64,000 nucleotides of DNA from Rugamonas aquatica (GTDB taxonomy: Bacteria > Pseudomonadota > Gammaproteobacteria > Burkholderiales > Burkholderiaceae_D): contig NZ_WHUG01000005.1 of assembly GCF_009380215.1 (NCBI RefSeq), forward strand, positions 124,001 through 188,000. The letters run 5' to 3'. Shown here in pieces: positions 38,637 through 47,585 of this stretch. The notes beneath the pieces are model-generated. The model was not told the origin of the DNA. It saw only the letters and a program-made list of their open reading frames with translations, and ran no database searches. Position numbers and translations under genes: made by a program. Each line of letters begins with the position of its first letter. Within the stretch, counting starts at the first letter, position 1.

Positions 38637-39503
38637 CTATTTCACTGCGCCGGCCGTCAGGCCGCGGATCAACTGGCGCGAAAACAGCGCGTACAAAATC
38701 AGCATCGGTATCACCGCAAGCGACAGCGCCGCCAGCACGGAATTCCAGTCGGTGACGTACTGGCCGATGAACTGCTGCACGCCCAGCGTGACGGTCTTGG
38801 TACGGTCGGACGGCGCCAGGATAAGCGGGAACCACAGGTCGTTCCACGCCGGGATCATGGTGAACACCGCCACCGTCGCAATCGCCGGCCGTATCAACGG
38901 CAGCACCACCTGGAAGAAGATGCGTACCTCGCCGACGCCGTCGCAGCGCGCCGCATCCTTCAGCTCCGACGGCACCTGGCGCATGAATTCGGACAGGATC
39001 ATGATCGCCAGCGGCAGGCCCTGCGCCGTGTACACCAGGATCAGCGCGGCCAGCGTGTTGACCAGCTCCAGCTTGACCATCAGCTCCAGGATGGCCACGG
39101 TGCCGAGGCGGATCGGGATCATGATGCCGAGGGCCAGGAACAGCGTCAGCACGCGGTTGCCCATGAAGCTGTATTCCGACAGCGCCCATGCCGCCATCGC
39201 GCCGAACAGCACGATGCACAGCAGCGCCAGCAGGGTCACATACAGGCTGTTGCCGAAGTAGAGCAGGAAGTTGGTGCTGGCCAGGACTTTCTGGAAGCCG
39301 ATGAAGGTCAGCGACTCCATCGTCGGCAGCGCCAGCGGATCGTCGAAGATGGCGGCGCGGCTCTTGACCGAGTTAATCAGGATCAGCGCGATCGGGAACA
39401 GCGCCAGCACGGTGTAGGCGATCAGCGCGGCATGCACCATCAGGCGGCCCAGGTCGAAGCGGGCGGCCAGCGGTACGGATGGATTCATGGCGATAGCGGT
39501 CAT
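38637..39503 (-). CDS. Sugar ABC transporter permease, MalG type
   Basis: 288 aa with six membrane helices. The EAA loop, which contacts the ATPase, is seen in ELKDAARCDGVGEVRIFFQV. The start ATG lies 10 bases behind the other permease. Confidence 0.94.
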   Translation of the reverse strand: MTAIAMNPSVPLAARFDLGRLMVHAALIAYTVLALFPIALILINSVKSRAAIFDDPLALPTMESLTFIGFQKVLASTNFLLYFGNSLYVTLLALLCIVLFGAMAAWALSEYSFMGNRVLTLFLALGIMIPIRLGTVAILELMVKLELVNTLAALILVYTAQGLPLAIMILSEFMRQVPSELKDAARCDGVGEVRIFFQVVLPLIRPAIATVAVFTMIPAWNDLWFPLILAPSDRTKTVTLGVQQFIGQYVTDWNSVLAALSLAVIPMLILYALFSRQLIRGLTAGAVK

Positions 39504-39513
39504 GGCGCGGCCC

Positions 39514-40440
39514 TCACAGTGCGAAGCGGGTCAGCCTGCGCTGGACACCGACAAAATAGACGCCCACGCCGGCCAGGATCACCAGGAACATCAGCGTGGC
39601 GACGGCGGAACCCAGGTAGGCGTTGCCGACCTGCGCCTGGTAGCCGAAGAAGGTGCGGTAGAACAGCGTGCCCAGGATATCGGTCGAATAATTCGGCCCA
39701 GCCAGCGCGCCCTTGATCGAGTAGATCAGGTCAAAGGCGTTGAAGTTGGCGACAAAGGTCAGTATCGTCACCAGGCCCAAAGTCGGATAGATCAACGGCA
39801 GCTTAATCTGCCAGAAGATGCGCAGCGCGCCGGCGCCCTCCACGTGCGCCGCCTCGACGATTTCCTCCGGCACCGCCAGCAGCGCGGCGTAGATCAGCAT
39901 CATCGGCATGCCGATGTACTGCCACACCGAGATCACCGACAGTGTGGCCAGTGCGGTTTCCTCTTGTCCCATCCACGGCGCGAACCAGTCGGCCAGGCCG
40001 GCAAAGCCCATCAGCTTCTCGCCCACGCCCCACAGCGGCGACAGGATCAGCTGCCAGATAAAGCCGATAATCACCACCGACAGCAGCGTCGGCAAAAAGA
40101 TCAGCGTGCGGTAGGTACGGGCGCCGCGCAGCCCTTTCAAACTAAACAGCGTCGCCAGCAGCAGGCCGATGGGATTCTGCAGCAGCATATGGATGCAGAA
40201 GAATTTGGCGTTGTTGGCCATCGCATTCCAGAAGCCGGCCGACCAGTCGGGATCGAGCAGGATGGTGCGGAAGTTCTCCAGGCCGACGAAGACGGTCGTG
40301 CCGCTGTCGTCCGCGCTGAAGAAGCCCTGCCCCAAGGTCTGCACCAGCGGCAGTGCGCTGAACAGGGAGTAGATCAGCACCGCCGGCGCCAGGAACAGCA
40401 GCAGTTGCCAGGGCCGCACCGTATTAACCGCATGTTTCAA
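39514..40440 (-). CDS. Sugar ABC transporter permease, MalF type (TTG start)
   Basis: About 308 aa with six membrane helices; the EAA loop is EEIVEAAHVEGAGALRIFWQ. TTG at 40440 is chosen because GGAGG stands 5 bases before it and the first helix follows soon (WQLLLFLAPAVLIYSLFSAL). The open frame reaches further up through the terminator hairpin, which cannot be coding. Confidence 0.9.
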   Translation of the reverse strand: MKHAVNTVRPWQLLLFLAPAVLIYSLFSALPLVQTLGQGFFSADDSGTTVFVGLENFRTILLDPDWSAGFWNAMANNAKFFCIHMLLQNPIGLLLATLFSLKGLRGARTYRTLIFLPTLLSVVIIGFIWQLILSPLWGVGEKLMGFAGLADWFAPWMGQEETALATLSVISVWQYIGMPMMLIYAALLAVPEEIVEAAHVEGAGALRIFWQIKLPLIYPTLGLVTILTFVANFNAFDLIYSIKGALAGPNYSTDILGTLFYRTFFGYQAQVGNAYLGSAVATLMFLVILAGVGVYFVGVQRRLTRFAL

Positions 40441-40469
40441 ATAAGCCTCCAGAATTTCAGAATTCGGGC

Positions 40470-40502
40470 AAAAAAAGAGCCGGCGCCGCGCCCGGCGCCG
40501 GC
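40470..40502 (-). terminator. Intra-operon terminator/attenuator between binding protein and permeases
   Basis: On the minus strand GCCGGCGCC and GGCGCCGGC form a perfect 9-bp stem with a 6-base loop, followed within two bases by seven T. It lies 40 bases behind the binding-protein stop. Such a site lets the binding protein be made in excess over the membrane subunits. Confidence 0.85.
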
Positions 40503-40542
40503 CAAAGGAATCACACAATCAGGGGGAGGGATTGGTGTGATA

Positions 40543-41793
40543 CTACTTTTGCTGTGGCTTGTACCACTTCGCAAATCCGTTTTGCAGCTTGGTGGCGGCG
40601 TCCTTGGGCGCCAGCTTGCCGTTCAATACCTGGGCATTGATGTTCCACAGTTCGCTCTCCATGCTGGGTTGGCCGCGGTTCAGTACCTGGGCGTTGAAGC
40701 GGATGGTCGAAGCGCAGGTGCTGCGCCATTCCGCCATCTGCTTGGCGACCGGGTCGCGCACCGCGATCAGGTGGTTGGACAGCGAGAAGAAACCGGTCAC
40801 GCGGTTGGTGTAGATGTCCGCGAACTCCTGCGAGCCCACCCAGGCCAGGAATTTGAAGGCGTCGTCCTTGTTGCGCGACTTCTTGTTGATGCCGATGCCG
40901 ATGTCCATGTGGTCGGAGATGAAGCACGGGTCGCCCGCCTTGCGCACCGGCGGCGGAAACGCGCCCAGCTCCAGCCCCGGCGTCTGGCCGAAGTACGAGA
41001 TGTCCCATGAGCCGGTCGGGTAGATCGCCGCGCGGCCCAGCGCGAACTGGTTCTGGCTGTCGCCGTAGGTTTGGGCGCTGGCGCCCTTGCTCAGGTAAGT
41101 GCCCATGCGCTGCTCGAACTGCAAGGCCTCCACGAAGGGCGCGTCGGTGAGCTTGGCTTTGCCTGCGATCAGCGCCTTGCGGCCTTCCTCGCCACGCCAG
41201 AAGTTCGGGCCGATATTGGTATAAACCATTTGGCTCGATTCCCACTGGTCGGCCGTACCTAGCGCCAGCGGCGCTACGCCGCCCTTCTTCAGCGCTTCCA
41301 GCACGGCGAAGAATTCATCCACCGTTTTAGGCGGTTGCAGGTTCAGCTTCTTGAAGATCTTCTTGTTGTACAAAAAACCGTGGATCACTGAAGCCATCGG
41401 CATGCAGAAGGTGTCCTTGGCGTCGTCCGTCTGCCAGGCCACCGTCGACGTGGGCGCGAAGTTCTGCATGCCCGCTTTGCCGTCCAGCTTTTCCAGATGG
41501 CCCTTCTTGTACAGCGACAGCGATACGTCGAAGGGACGGCAGGCGATCAAGTCGCCGGCCGTGCCGCCGGCCAGGCGCGCGGCCAGGCTGGAATCGTATT
41601 CGGTCGGCGCGGTCGGCGCGAACTTCACTTCGATGCCGGGATTACTTTTCTCGAAGGCCGGCAGCAATACCTTTTCCCACAGCGTCTTGTCGTCGACGCG
41701 CCAGCTTTCGATCACCAGCGTGCCGGCCTGCGCGGCCTGGGCGGAGAACATGGCGGTCAACAGTGCGTTGCGAACAATCCGGCGTAAATGCAT
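40543..41793 (-). CDS. Sugar ABC transporter substrate-binding protein
   Basis: 416 aa; signal peptide MHLRRIVRNALLTAMFSAQAAQA. Family 1 binding-protein features: LVIESWRVDD, FEKSNPGIEVKFAPT, SVIHGFLYNKKIFKKLNLQP, GRAAIYPTGSWDISYFG. First gene of the long minus-strand sugar operon, divergent from the LacI gene. Substrate not readable from the sequence; the neighbours suggest a GlcNAc- or mannose-containing oligosaccharide. Confidence 0.95.
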   Translation of the reverse strand: MHLRRIVRNALLTAMFSAQAAQAGTLVIESWRVDDKTLWEKVLLPAFEKSNPGIEVKFAPTAPTEYDSSLAARLAGGTAGDLIACRPFDVSLSLYKKGHLEKLDGKAGMQNFAPTSTVAWQTDDAKDTFCMPMASVIHGFLYNKKIFKKLNLQPPKTVDEFFAVLEALKKGGVAPLALGTADQWESSQMVYTNIGPNFWRGEEGRKALIAGKAKLTDAPFVEALQFEQRMGTYLSKGASAQTYGDSQNQFALGRAAIYPTGSWDISYFGQTPGLELGAFPPPVRKAGDPCFISDHMDIGIGINKKSRNKDDAFKFLAWVGSQEFADIYTNRVTGFFSLSNHLIAVRDPVAKQMAEWRSTCASTIRFNAQVLNRGQPSMESELWNINAQVLNGKLAPKDAATKLQNGFAKWYKPQQK

Positions 41794-41894
41794 GGTTAAG
41801 TCCTTTTTGCGTAGCTTTATTTACAACGATGAATTTATTCTAGCATTGGCTTTTCTGTGACAAGAGAGTTAGTTGCATTATGGAATTAAACTCG

Positions 41895-42045
41895 TAAGCC
41901 ATTGAATTCATTAATATAAATTTTCACGGCACGGCCACCGCATTACATTTCCTTACCGCTGAAGGGGCCGCAACGGGGTCCGCGCCCCGGGTTGGCGCAG
42001 CACTGCGCAAGGCTTCGCAAGAAATGCTTACAAAACTTAACAAAA
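41895..42045 (-). promoter_or_regulatory. Control region of the sugar ABC operon with conserved repeat blocks
   Basis: The 410 bases between the binding-protein gene and LacI hold no gene. They hold TAAGCCATTGAATTCATTA (41895-41913), TTACATTTCCTTAC (41943-41956) and CTTACAAAACTTAAC (42027-42041), matching in order and type the blocks before nagX. TTAC half-sites stand ten bases apart. A GCGCAG/CTGCGC hairpin (41995-42008) lies between the blocks. Confidence 0.55.
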
Positions 42046-42105
42046 CTGTTGTGACGCCTGTTGCAGGAAGGAGGCAAAGCGGCCGCGATCACCAGATAAA
42101 GCCTT

Positions 42106-42116
42106 GTTTAGTAAAC
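42106..42116. promoter_or_regulatory. Candidate LacI-family operator
   Basis: GTTTAGTAAAC is a perfect palindrome around a central G, about 90 bases before the LacI ATG, with a further GCTAAAC half-site at 42121-42127. Size and symmetry fit a LacI-family site, but no second full copy was found to support it. Confidence 0.35.
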
Positions 42117-42203
42117 CTGCGCTAAACTTTTCACCTAAGCCGCCAAGTCGTTTGACCCTGACAGGACCCTGATGCAGACTTCTCGAAAAATAATGGAGAC
42201 AAG

Positions 42204-43247
42204 ATGGACCAAGCCACCAAAGACGTCGCAGTGACGATCAGGGATATCGCCCGCGTCGCCGGGGTGTCCGCCGGGACGATTTCGCGCGCGTTGAAAAACG
42301 AACCGGGATTGACCGAAGCCACGCGCCAGATGGTGCTGGAGGCAGCACGGGAACTCGGCTACGACTTCTGCAAACTGCGGCCGAAACGCCTGCGCCGCCT
42401 GACCTTCCTGCTGCACCGCCAGCACAACACCGCCTCCAGCAGTCCGTTCTACTCGCCGGTGCTGCACGGCGCCGAGGAAGCCTGCCGCAAGCAGGGCATC
42501 GTACTGTCGTTCATGGCGGTCGGCCCGGCGGACGGTTTGATCGACCAGATACGCATGCACGCGCCGGACGGCATCGTCTGCGCCGGCTTCTTCGAACCGG
42601 AGACGCTGGAAGCGCTGCGCTCCACCGGCAAGCAGCTGGTGCTGATCGATATGAAGCTGCGCGGCTACAGCTCCGTCAACCCGGACAATATGATGGGCGG
42701 CTACCTGGCCACCAAACACCTGATCGACGCGGGCCGCACGCGCGTGGGCCTGATCTCAGGTCCGCTGTCGCACTACAGCATCCGCGAGCGCGCACGCGGC
42801 TACCGCCAGGCGCTGTTCGAGGAAGGCATACTGGCCGACCCGCGCCTGGAGGCGGGCCTGCCCGATGGCGTCGATCTGGAAACCGGCGCATGGGAAGCGA
42901 TGGAACAGCTGCTGTCCCTGCCCCATCCTCCTGACGCCGTGTTCTGCTACAACGACAGCGCCGCCCTGGTGGCGATGCGCTGCTGCCTGGCCAAGGGCCT
43001 GAAAGTCCCGCACGACATCGCGATCGTCGGCTTCGACGACATCGCCACCGCCGTGCTGGGACACCGTCCGCTGACGACGCTGCGCATCGACAAAAAAGCG
43101 CTGGGCGCGCTGGGCGTGGAGCTGCTGCTGCAAGGCCAGATGGCGGGGCCGGTGGAAAAGATCGCACCGGTGGAGCTGATCGTACGCGCCAGCACCGTGG
43201 TCGAAGGCTGGCGCCCGAAGACTCCCGCAACCCCTAAATGGACCTGA
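42204..43247 (+). CDS. LacI-family transcriptional regulator
   Basis: 347 aa. The helix-turn-helix is VTIRDIARVAGVSAGTISRA, followed by the hinge (TRQMVLEAARELGYD) and a periplasmic-binding-protein-like sugar domain (VFCYNDSAALVAMRCCLAKG, IAIVGFDDIATAVLGHRPLT). GGAGA lies 5 bases before the ATG. It faces the sugar ABC operon and leads the isomerase-kinase pair, so it likely controls one or both by a sugar or sugar phosphate. Confidence 0.95.
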   Translation: MDQATKDVAVTIRDIARVAGVSAGTISRALKNEPGLTEATRQMVLEAARELGYDFCKLRPKRLRRLTFLLHRQHNTASSSPFYSPVLHGAEEACRKQGIVLSFMAVGPADGLIDQIRMHAPDGIVCAGFFEPETLEALRSTGKQLVLIDMKLRGYSSVNPDNMMGGYLATKHLIDAGRTRVGLISGPLSHYSIRERARGYRQALFEEGILADPRLEAGLPDGVDLETGAWEAMEQLLSLPHPPDAVFCYNDSAALVAMRCCLAKGLKVPHDIAIVGFDDIATAVLGHRPLTTLRIDKKALGALGVELLLQGQMAGPVEKIAPVELIVRASTVVEGWRPKTPATPKWT

Positions 43248-44458
43248 CGATGGCCCCAGATTTCCAGTCCCGTAGCACGCTGCTGGACCACATCCGCCAC
43301 ACCAAGCAGTTCTACGATCCGCGTTGCGTGGACCCCAGCGGCGGCTTCTATCACTTCTACAAGGACGACGGCACCGTCTACGACAAGCACACCCGCCACG
43401 TCGTCAGCAGCACGCGTTTCGTGTTCAACTACGCGATGGCATGGCGCCAGTTCGGCGACGCGGCGGATCAGCAACGCCTGCGCCACGCGCTGGCCTTCCT
43501 GCGCGACGCCCACCGCAATCCGGCCACCGGCGGCTACGCCTGGCAGCTGGACTGGAGCAACGGTAACGGCACCGTCACCGACGGCACCAACCACTGCTAC
43601 GGCCTGGCCTTCGTGCTGCTGGCCTACAGCCACGCACTGATGGCGGGCGAAGCCCAGGCGCGCGAGTGGATCGCCGAAACCTATGCGCTGATGGAGCTGC
43701 GCTTCTGGCAATCGGCCCATGGCCTGTATGCGGACGAAGCCAGTTTCGACTGGTCCTACCTGTCGCCCTACCGCGGCCAGAACGCCAATATGCACGCCTG
43801 CGAAGCGCTGATCGCCGCCTTCGAAGCGACCGGCGAGCGCGCCTACCTGCTGCGGGCGGAAACGCTGGCCCGCAACATCACGCAACGCCAGGCCGCGCTG
43901 TCCGGCAACCTGATTTGGGAGCACTACCACGCCGACTGGTCGGTCGATACCGAATACAACCGCCACGACAAGAGCAACATCTTCCGTCCGTGGGGTTATC
44001 AGCCGGGCCACCTGACCGAATGGGCCAAGCTGTTGCTGCTGCTGGAGCGCCACGGCGCGCACCTCGCGGGCGACGCCAACTGGCTGCTGCCGCGCGCCGC
44101 CGACTTGTTCGACACGGCGCTGGCCAAGGCCTGGGACCATGAGCACGGCGGCGTGTACTACGGCTTCGCGCCGGACGGCAGCATCTGCGACGATCTCAAA
44201 TACTTCTGGGTGCAGGCCGAAAGCCTGGCCGCCGCCGCGCTGCTGGCCGCGCGCACCGGCCAGACCCGTTACTGGACGTGGTACGACAAAATCTGGGCGT
44301 ACAGCTGGGAGCATTTCGTCGATCACCGCTACGGCGCGTGGTACCGCATCCTGGGCACCGACAACAGCAAGCTGACCGACGAGAAAAGCCCAGCCGGCAA
44401 GGTGGACTATCACACCATGGGCGCGTGCTACGAAGTACTGAACGTATTGAAGGATTGA
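43238..44458 (+). CDS. AGE-family sugar epimerase/isomerase (mannose isomerase-like)
   Basis: 406 aa, an alpha/alpha-barrel family that includes N-acylglucosamine 2-epimerase, mannose isomerase (YihS-like) and cellobiose 2-epimerase. Typical stretches: GGFYHFYKDDG, TRFVFNYAMAWRQFGD, NMHACEALIAAFEATGE, YFWVQAESLAAAALL, WEHFVDHRYGAWYRIL. The ATG at 43238 overlaps the LacI stop by ten bases; ATG at 43250 is an alternative. Because a PfkB kinase follows, a mannose-to-fructose step is the best guess; ManNAc/GlcNAc epimerisation is the rival. Confidence 0.9.
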   Translation: MDLTMAPDFQSRSTLLDHIRHTKQFYDPRCVDPSGGFYHFYKDDGTVYDKHTRHVVSSTRFVFNYAMAWRQFGDAADQQRLRHALAFLRDAHRNPATGGYAWQLDWSNGNGTVTDGTNHCYGLAFVLLAYSHALMAGEAQAREWIAETYALMELRFWQSAHGLYADEASFDWSYLSPYRGQNANMHACEALIAAFEATGERAYLLRAETLARNITQRQAALSGNLIWEHYHADWSVDTEYNRHDKSNIFRPWGYQPGHLTEWAKLLLLLERHGAHLAGDANWLLPRAADLFDTALAKAWDHEHGGVYYGFAPDGSICDDLKYFWVQAESLAAAALLAARTGQTRYWTWYDKIWAYSWEHFVDHRYGAWYRILGTDNSKLTDEKSPAGKVDYHTMGACYEVLNVLKD

Positions 44459-44459
44459 G

Positions 44460-45368
44460 ATGACGGCATTTCCCATCTTCGTGGCGGCGGGCGAAGCGCT
44501 GACCGACATGATCGTGCAAGACCCGGCGCAGCGCCAGTGGCTCAGCCAGACCGGCGGTTCGACCTGGAACGTGGCGCGCGCCATGGCCAGGCTGGATACG
44601 CCGACCGCCTTCGCCGGCGCCATCAGCCGCGATGTCTTCGGCGAAGCGTTGTGGCAAGCCAGCGAGGCCGCGCGGCTGGACCTGCGCTTCCTGCAGCGCT
44701 ACGACAAATCGCCGCTGCTGGCGATCGTGCACCGCACCGATCCGCCGGCCTACTTCTTCGTCGGCGACGACAGCGCCGATCTGCAATTCGACGCGGCGTC
44801 GCTGCCGCAAGGCTGGCGCGCACACTGCAAGTGGGCGCACTTCGGCGGCATCAGCCTGGCCCGCCAACCACTGGCGGACAAGCTGGTGGCGCTGGCCGAA
44901 CAGCTCAAGCGGGAAGGTGTGCGCATCAGCTACGATCCCAACTACCGCCTGCTGATGGACCAGCGCTACGACGCCACGCTGCGCCGCATGACCGAACTGG
45001 CGGACGTCATCAAGGTGTCGGAAGAGGATCTGGAAGGCCTGTTCCGCACCTACGACATCGACCAGGCATTCGCCACGCTGCGCAGCTGGAACCCGGCCGC
45101 CACCTGCCTGTACACCAAGGGCGGCGACGGCGCATCGCTGCACATCGGCGACGTCGCCTGGCATCTGCCGGCGCCGTCCATCACCGTGGCCGACACCGTC
45201 GGCGCGGGCGATGCCAGCATCGCAGCGCTGGCGTGGAGCATGATGCATAGGCCGCAGTATCAACCTGCGCAGCATCTGCAGTTCACGGTGGCCGCCGGCG
45301 CCGCCGCCTGCATGGCGCCCGGCGCATCGCCGCCGTCGCTGGAGCAGATCGAGGCGCTCATCAAGTAA
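44460..45368 (+). CDS. PfkB-family sugar kinase (fructokinase-like)
   Basis: 302 aa. Ribokinase-fold features: GEALTDMI at the start, GGSTWNVARAMARL (sugar-binding Gly pair), and the catalytic anion-hole motif DTVGAGDAS near the C terminus. The ATG starts one base behind the isomerase stop. Together they could feed mannose via fructose to fructose 6-phosphate; the substrate is inferred from context. Confidence 0.92.
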   Translation: MTAFPIFVAAGEALTDMIVQDPAQRQWLSQTGGSTWNVARAMARLDTPTAFAGAISRDVFGEALWQASEAARLDLRFLQRYDKSPLLAIVHRTDPPAYFFVGDDSADLQFDAASLPQGWRAHCKWAHFGGISLARQPLADKLVALAEQLKREGVRISYDPNYRLLMDQRYDATLRRMTELADVIKVSEEDLEGLFRTYDIDQAFATLRSWNPAATCLYTKGGDGASLHIGDVAWHLPAPSITVADTVGAGDASIAALAWSMMHRPQYQPAQHLQFTVAAGAAACMAPGASPPSLEQIEALIK

Positions 45369-45393
45369 AACCTGGGGAAGAGACAGAGACGTC

Positions 45394-45442
45394 GTCATAC
45401 GGTTGTCATACAAGCTCGATAAGATTGCCGACTTTGTATAAA
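45394..45442 (+). promoter_or_regulatory. PHO-box-like direct repeat and -10 box before receptor-phosphatase operon
   Basis: GTCATAC occurs at 45394-45400 and again at 45405-45411, exactly 11 bases apart, which matches the PhoB half-site TGTCATA and its spacing. A weaker third half-site may follow at 45415-45422. TATAAA at 45437-45442 can serve as the -10 box. Confidence 0.65.
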
Positions 45443-45470
45443 ACCCATTGTCCCTCTTCCCTAGGTTCTC

Positions 45471-47582
45471 ATGTTCCCGACTACTCCATTCGTCCGATCC
45501 CGTTTGCACCTGGCCCTCGCGGCCGCTGGCCTGTGCGCACTGCACGGCGCGGCTTTCGCCACTGAAGACGGCAGCGAAGGCGCACTGTCCAAGGTCGTCA
45601 TCAAGGCGACGGTGGAAAAGAAAAAACTGGGCGACAGCGTCAGCGGCGGTGCATTGGGCCGCAAGTCGGAACTGGATACGCCCTTCTCCACCAAGGCTGT
45701 CAGCAGCGACGAGATCGAAGACCGCCTGGCCACCAGCATTTCCGAAGTGCTGAAGTACGACGCCTCGGTGACGGCCATCAGCCCGCCGATCAGCACCCAC
45801 CCTGCCACCATCCAGATGCGCGGCCTGCGCCTCGATGACCTGAACGGCTACAAGATCAACGGCCTGGCCAACGTCAACCGCGGCACCGAAATGCCGCTGG
45901 AGATGTTCGAGAGCGTGGAAGTGCTGAAAGGCCTGACCGGCTTTATGTACGGCTTCGGTTCGCCGGGCGGCATCGTCAACTACGTCAGCAAGCGCCCTAC
46001 CACCGACAAGAGCTTCAGCGCAGCGCTGGGCTATCAGGAAGGCGGCGCGATCAAGGAACACATCGACATGGGCGGCCGCATGGGCCAGGAAGGCGACTTC
46101 GGTTATCGCCTGAACCTGCTGCATGAAGACGGCGGCGTGCAGGAGGAAAGCGGCTCCATCAAACGCAACGCGGCGGGCCTGAACCTGGAATGGCGCGTCA
46201 ACCGCGACGTGGCGATCACCTACGATGCGATCTACCAGCGCCGCAAGAGTGTGGGCGGCACCGATGTCGTGATCTCGCCATCGTTCGTGGTGCCTTCGCC
46301 TATCGCCGGCGACAGCAAACTCAATAGCGTGGGCGCAGGCAGCGATGTCGAATTCGCGCTGTCCACGGTCGGCATGGAATATCGCCTGAGCCCTGAGTGG
46401 ATGGCGAACCTGTCATACCGTACCTCGAACTCGACCCGCGTCTACAAGAAGGACCAGTACTACATCACCAGCAACAAGGGCGACTACAAGGACCGCGTCA
46501 CCTCCGAGCTGCACGGCTACCACTTCGACCAGGCGCAGGCCAGCTTCGAAGGCAAGGTCAACGCCTTCGGCCTGTCGCATGAAATCGTCGCCGGCGTTAC
46601 TTCGCAAAACCTGTCGTCGACTTCGTCAGCCGTCACGCCCAAGACCTATCTGGGAACAGGCAATCTGTACGCGCCGACCATCATCAACGTCGACAGCATC
46701 AACTGGAGCGGCGGCACCTACCGCGACGAAGCCACCCGCCAGGAAGCGGCCTTCGCCAGCGACACCGTGAAACTGACCGACAACTGGTCGGTGCTGGCCG
46801 GCGCGCGCTACACCCGCTACAACGACAACGCCTACTCCACCAAGGGCGTCGTCATCGCAAACTATCCAGCGCAGCGCACCACGCCGACCGTGGCGCTGAT
46901 GTACAAGCCGGCCGCCGACACCACCTTCTACGGCAGCTACGTCGAGGCGATGGAGCAGGCTTCCAGCGCGCCGACTTCCACCCTCAACGCCAACCAGACC
47001 TTCGCGCCGCTGAAAAGCAAGCAGGCGGAAGTCGGCATCAAGACGGAGCGCAGCTTCTGGAACGCCAGCGCGGCGCTGTTCCACATCAAGCGCGGCGCGC
47101 AGTACACCAACGCCGCCAACGTCTACGTGGCGGACGGTGAATCCAAATACCAGGGCGTGGAATTCAACACCGTGGTGCAGGCTGCGAAGAATCTGTCGAT
47201 CGAAGGCGGCTTGATGCTGCTGGACGCAAAGCTGGAAAACGCCGCAGCGGCCTACACCGGCAAGCGTGCCGTCGGCGCCCCGCGTCGTCAGGTGTCGGTG
47301 CAGGCGACCTGGCGTGAAGTGCTGCCAGGCCTGGCCTTGCACGCAGGCACCCAGTATCTGGGTGAACTGCCGATGGACGCGGCCAACGCCAACACGCTGC
47401 CGGCATACACGCTGTTCGACGCGGGCTTCAACTACCGTCATCGCTACTTCGGCAAGATGGTCAGCGTGCGCGCCAACATCTCGAACATCGCCAATCGCAA
47501 GTACTGGACCTACTATCAGGAGAACTACCTGAACGTCGGCTCGCCACGTACCGCCAGCGTGAATGTTCGCGTAGACTTCTAA
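45471..47582 (+). CDS. TonB-dependent receptor (siderophore-receptor type) linked to a phosphatase
   Basis: 703 aa: signal peptide ending in LHGAAFA, plug with TKAVSSDEIEDRLATSISEV, IQMRGLRLDDLNGYKINGL and VEVLKGLTGFMYGFGSPGG, then the barrel to VNVRVDF with its terminal Phe. The sequence class is that of siderophore receptors, but the 3-base gap to the phosphatase gene and the PHO-like box suggest uptake of a phosphorylated compound or its metal complex. Confidence 0.93.
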   Translation: MFPTTPFVRSRLHLALAAAGLCALHGAAFATEDGSEGALSKVVIKATVEKKKLGDSVSGGALGRKSELDTPFSTKAVSSDEIEDRLATSISEVLKYDASVTAISPPISTHPATIQMRGLRLDDLNGYKINGLANVNRGTEMPLEMFESVEVLKGLTGFMYGFGSPGGIVNYVSKRPTTDKSFSAALGYQEGGAIKEHIDMGGRMGQEGDFGYRLNLLHEDGGVQEESGSIKRNAAGLNLEWRVNRDVAITYDAIYQRRKSVGGTDVVISPSFVVPSPIAGDSKLNSVGAGSDVEFALSTVGMEYRLSPEWMANLSYRTSNSTRVYKKDQYYITSNKGDYKDRVTSELHGYHFDQAQASFEGKVNAFGLSHEIVAGVTSQNLSSTSSAVTPKTYLGTGNLYAPTIINVDSINWSGGTYRDEATRQEAAFASDTVKLTDNWSVLAGARYTRYNDNAYSTKGVVIANYPAQRTTPTVALMYKPAADTTFYGSYVEAMEQASSAPTSTLNANQTFAPLKSKQAEVGIKTERSFWNASAALFHIKRGAQYTNAANVYVADGESKYQGVEFNTVVQAAKNLSIEGGLMLLDAKLENAAAAYTGKRAVGAPRRQVSVQATWREVLPGLALHAGTQYLGELPMDAANANTLPAYTLFDAGFNYRHRYFGKMVSVRANISNIANRKYWTYYQENYLNVGSPRTASVNVRVDF

Positions 47583-47585
47583 GGT

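Noticed and set aside
44196..46124. 642-codon minus-strand frame over the kinase and receptor genes
   Set aside because: It covers two convincing plus-strand genes and their promoter region and has no family resemblance.
45471..47582. Plain iron-siderophore receptor
   Set aside because: The sequence class fits, but the tight link to a phosphatase and the PHO-like box make a phosphate-related role more likely; iron is kept only as an alternative.
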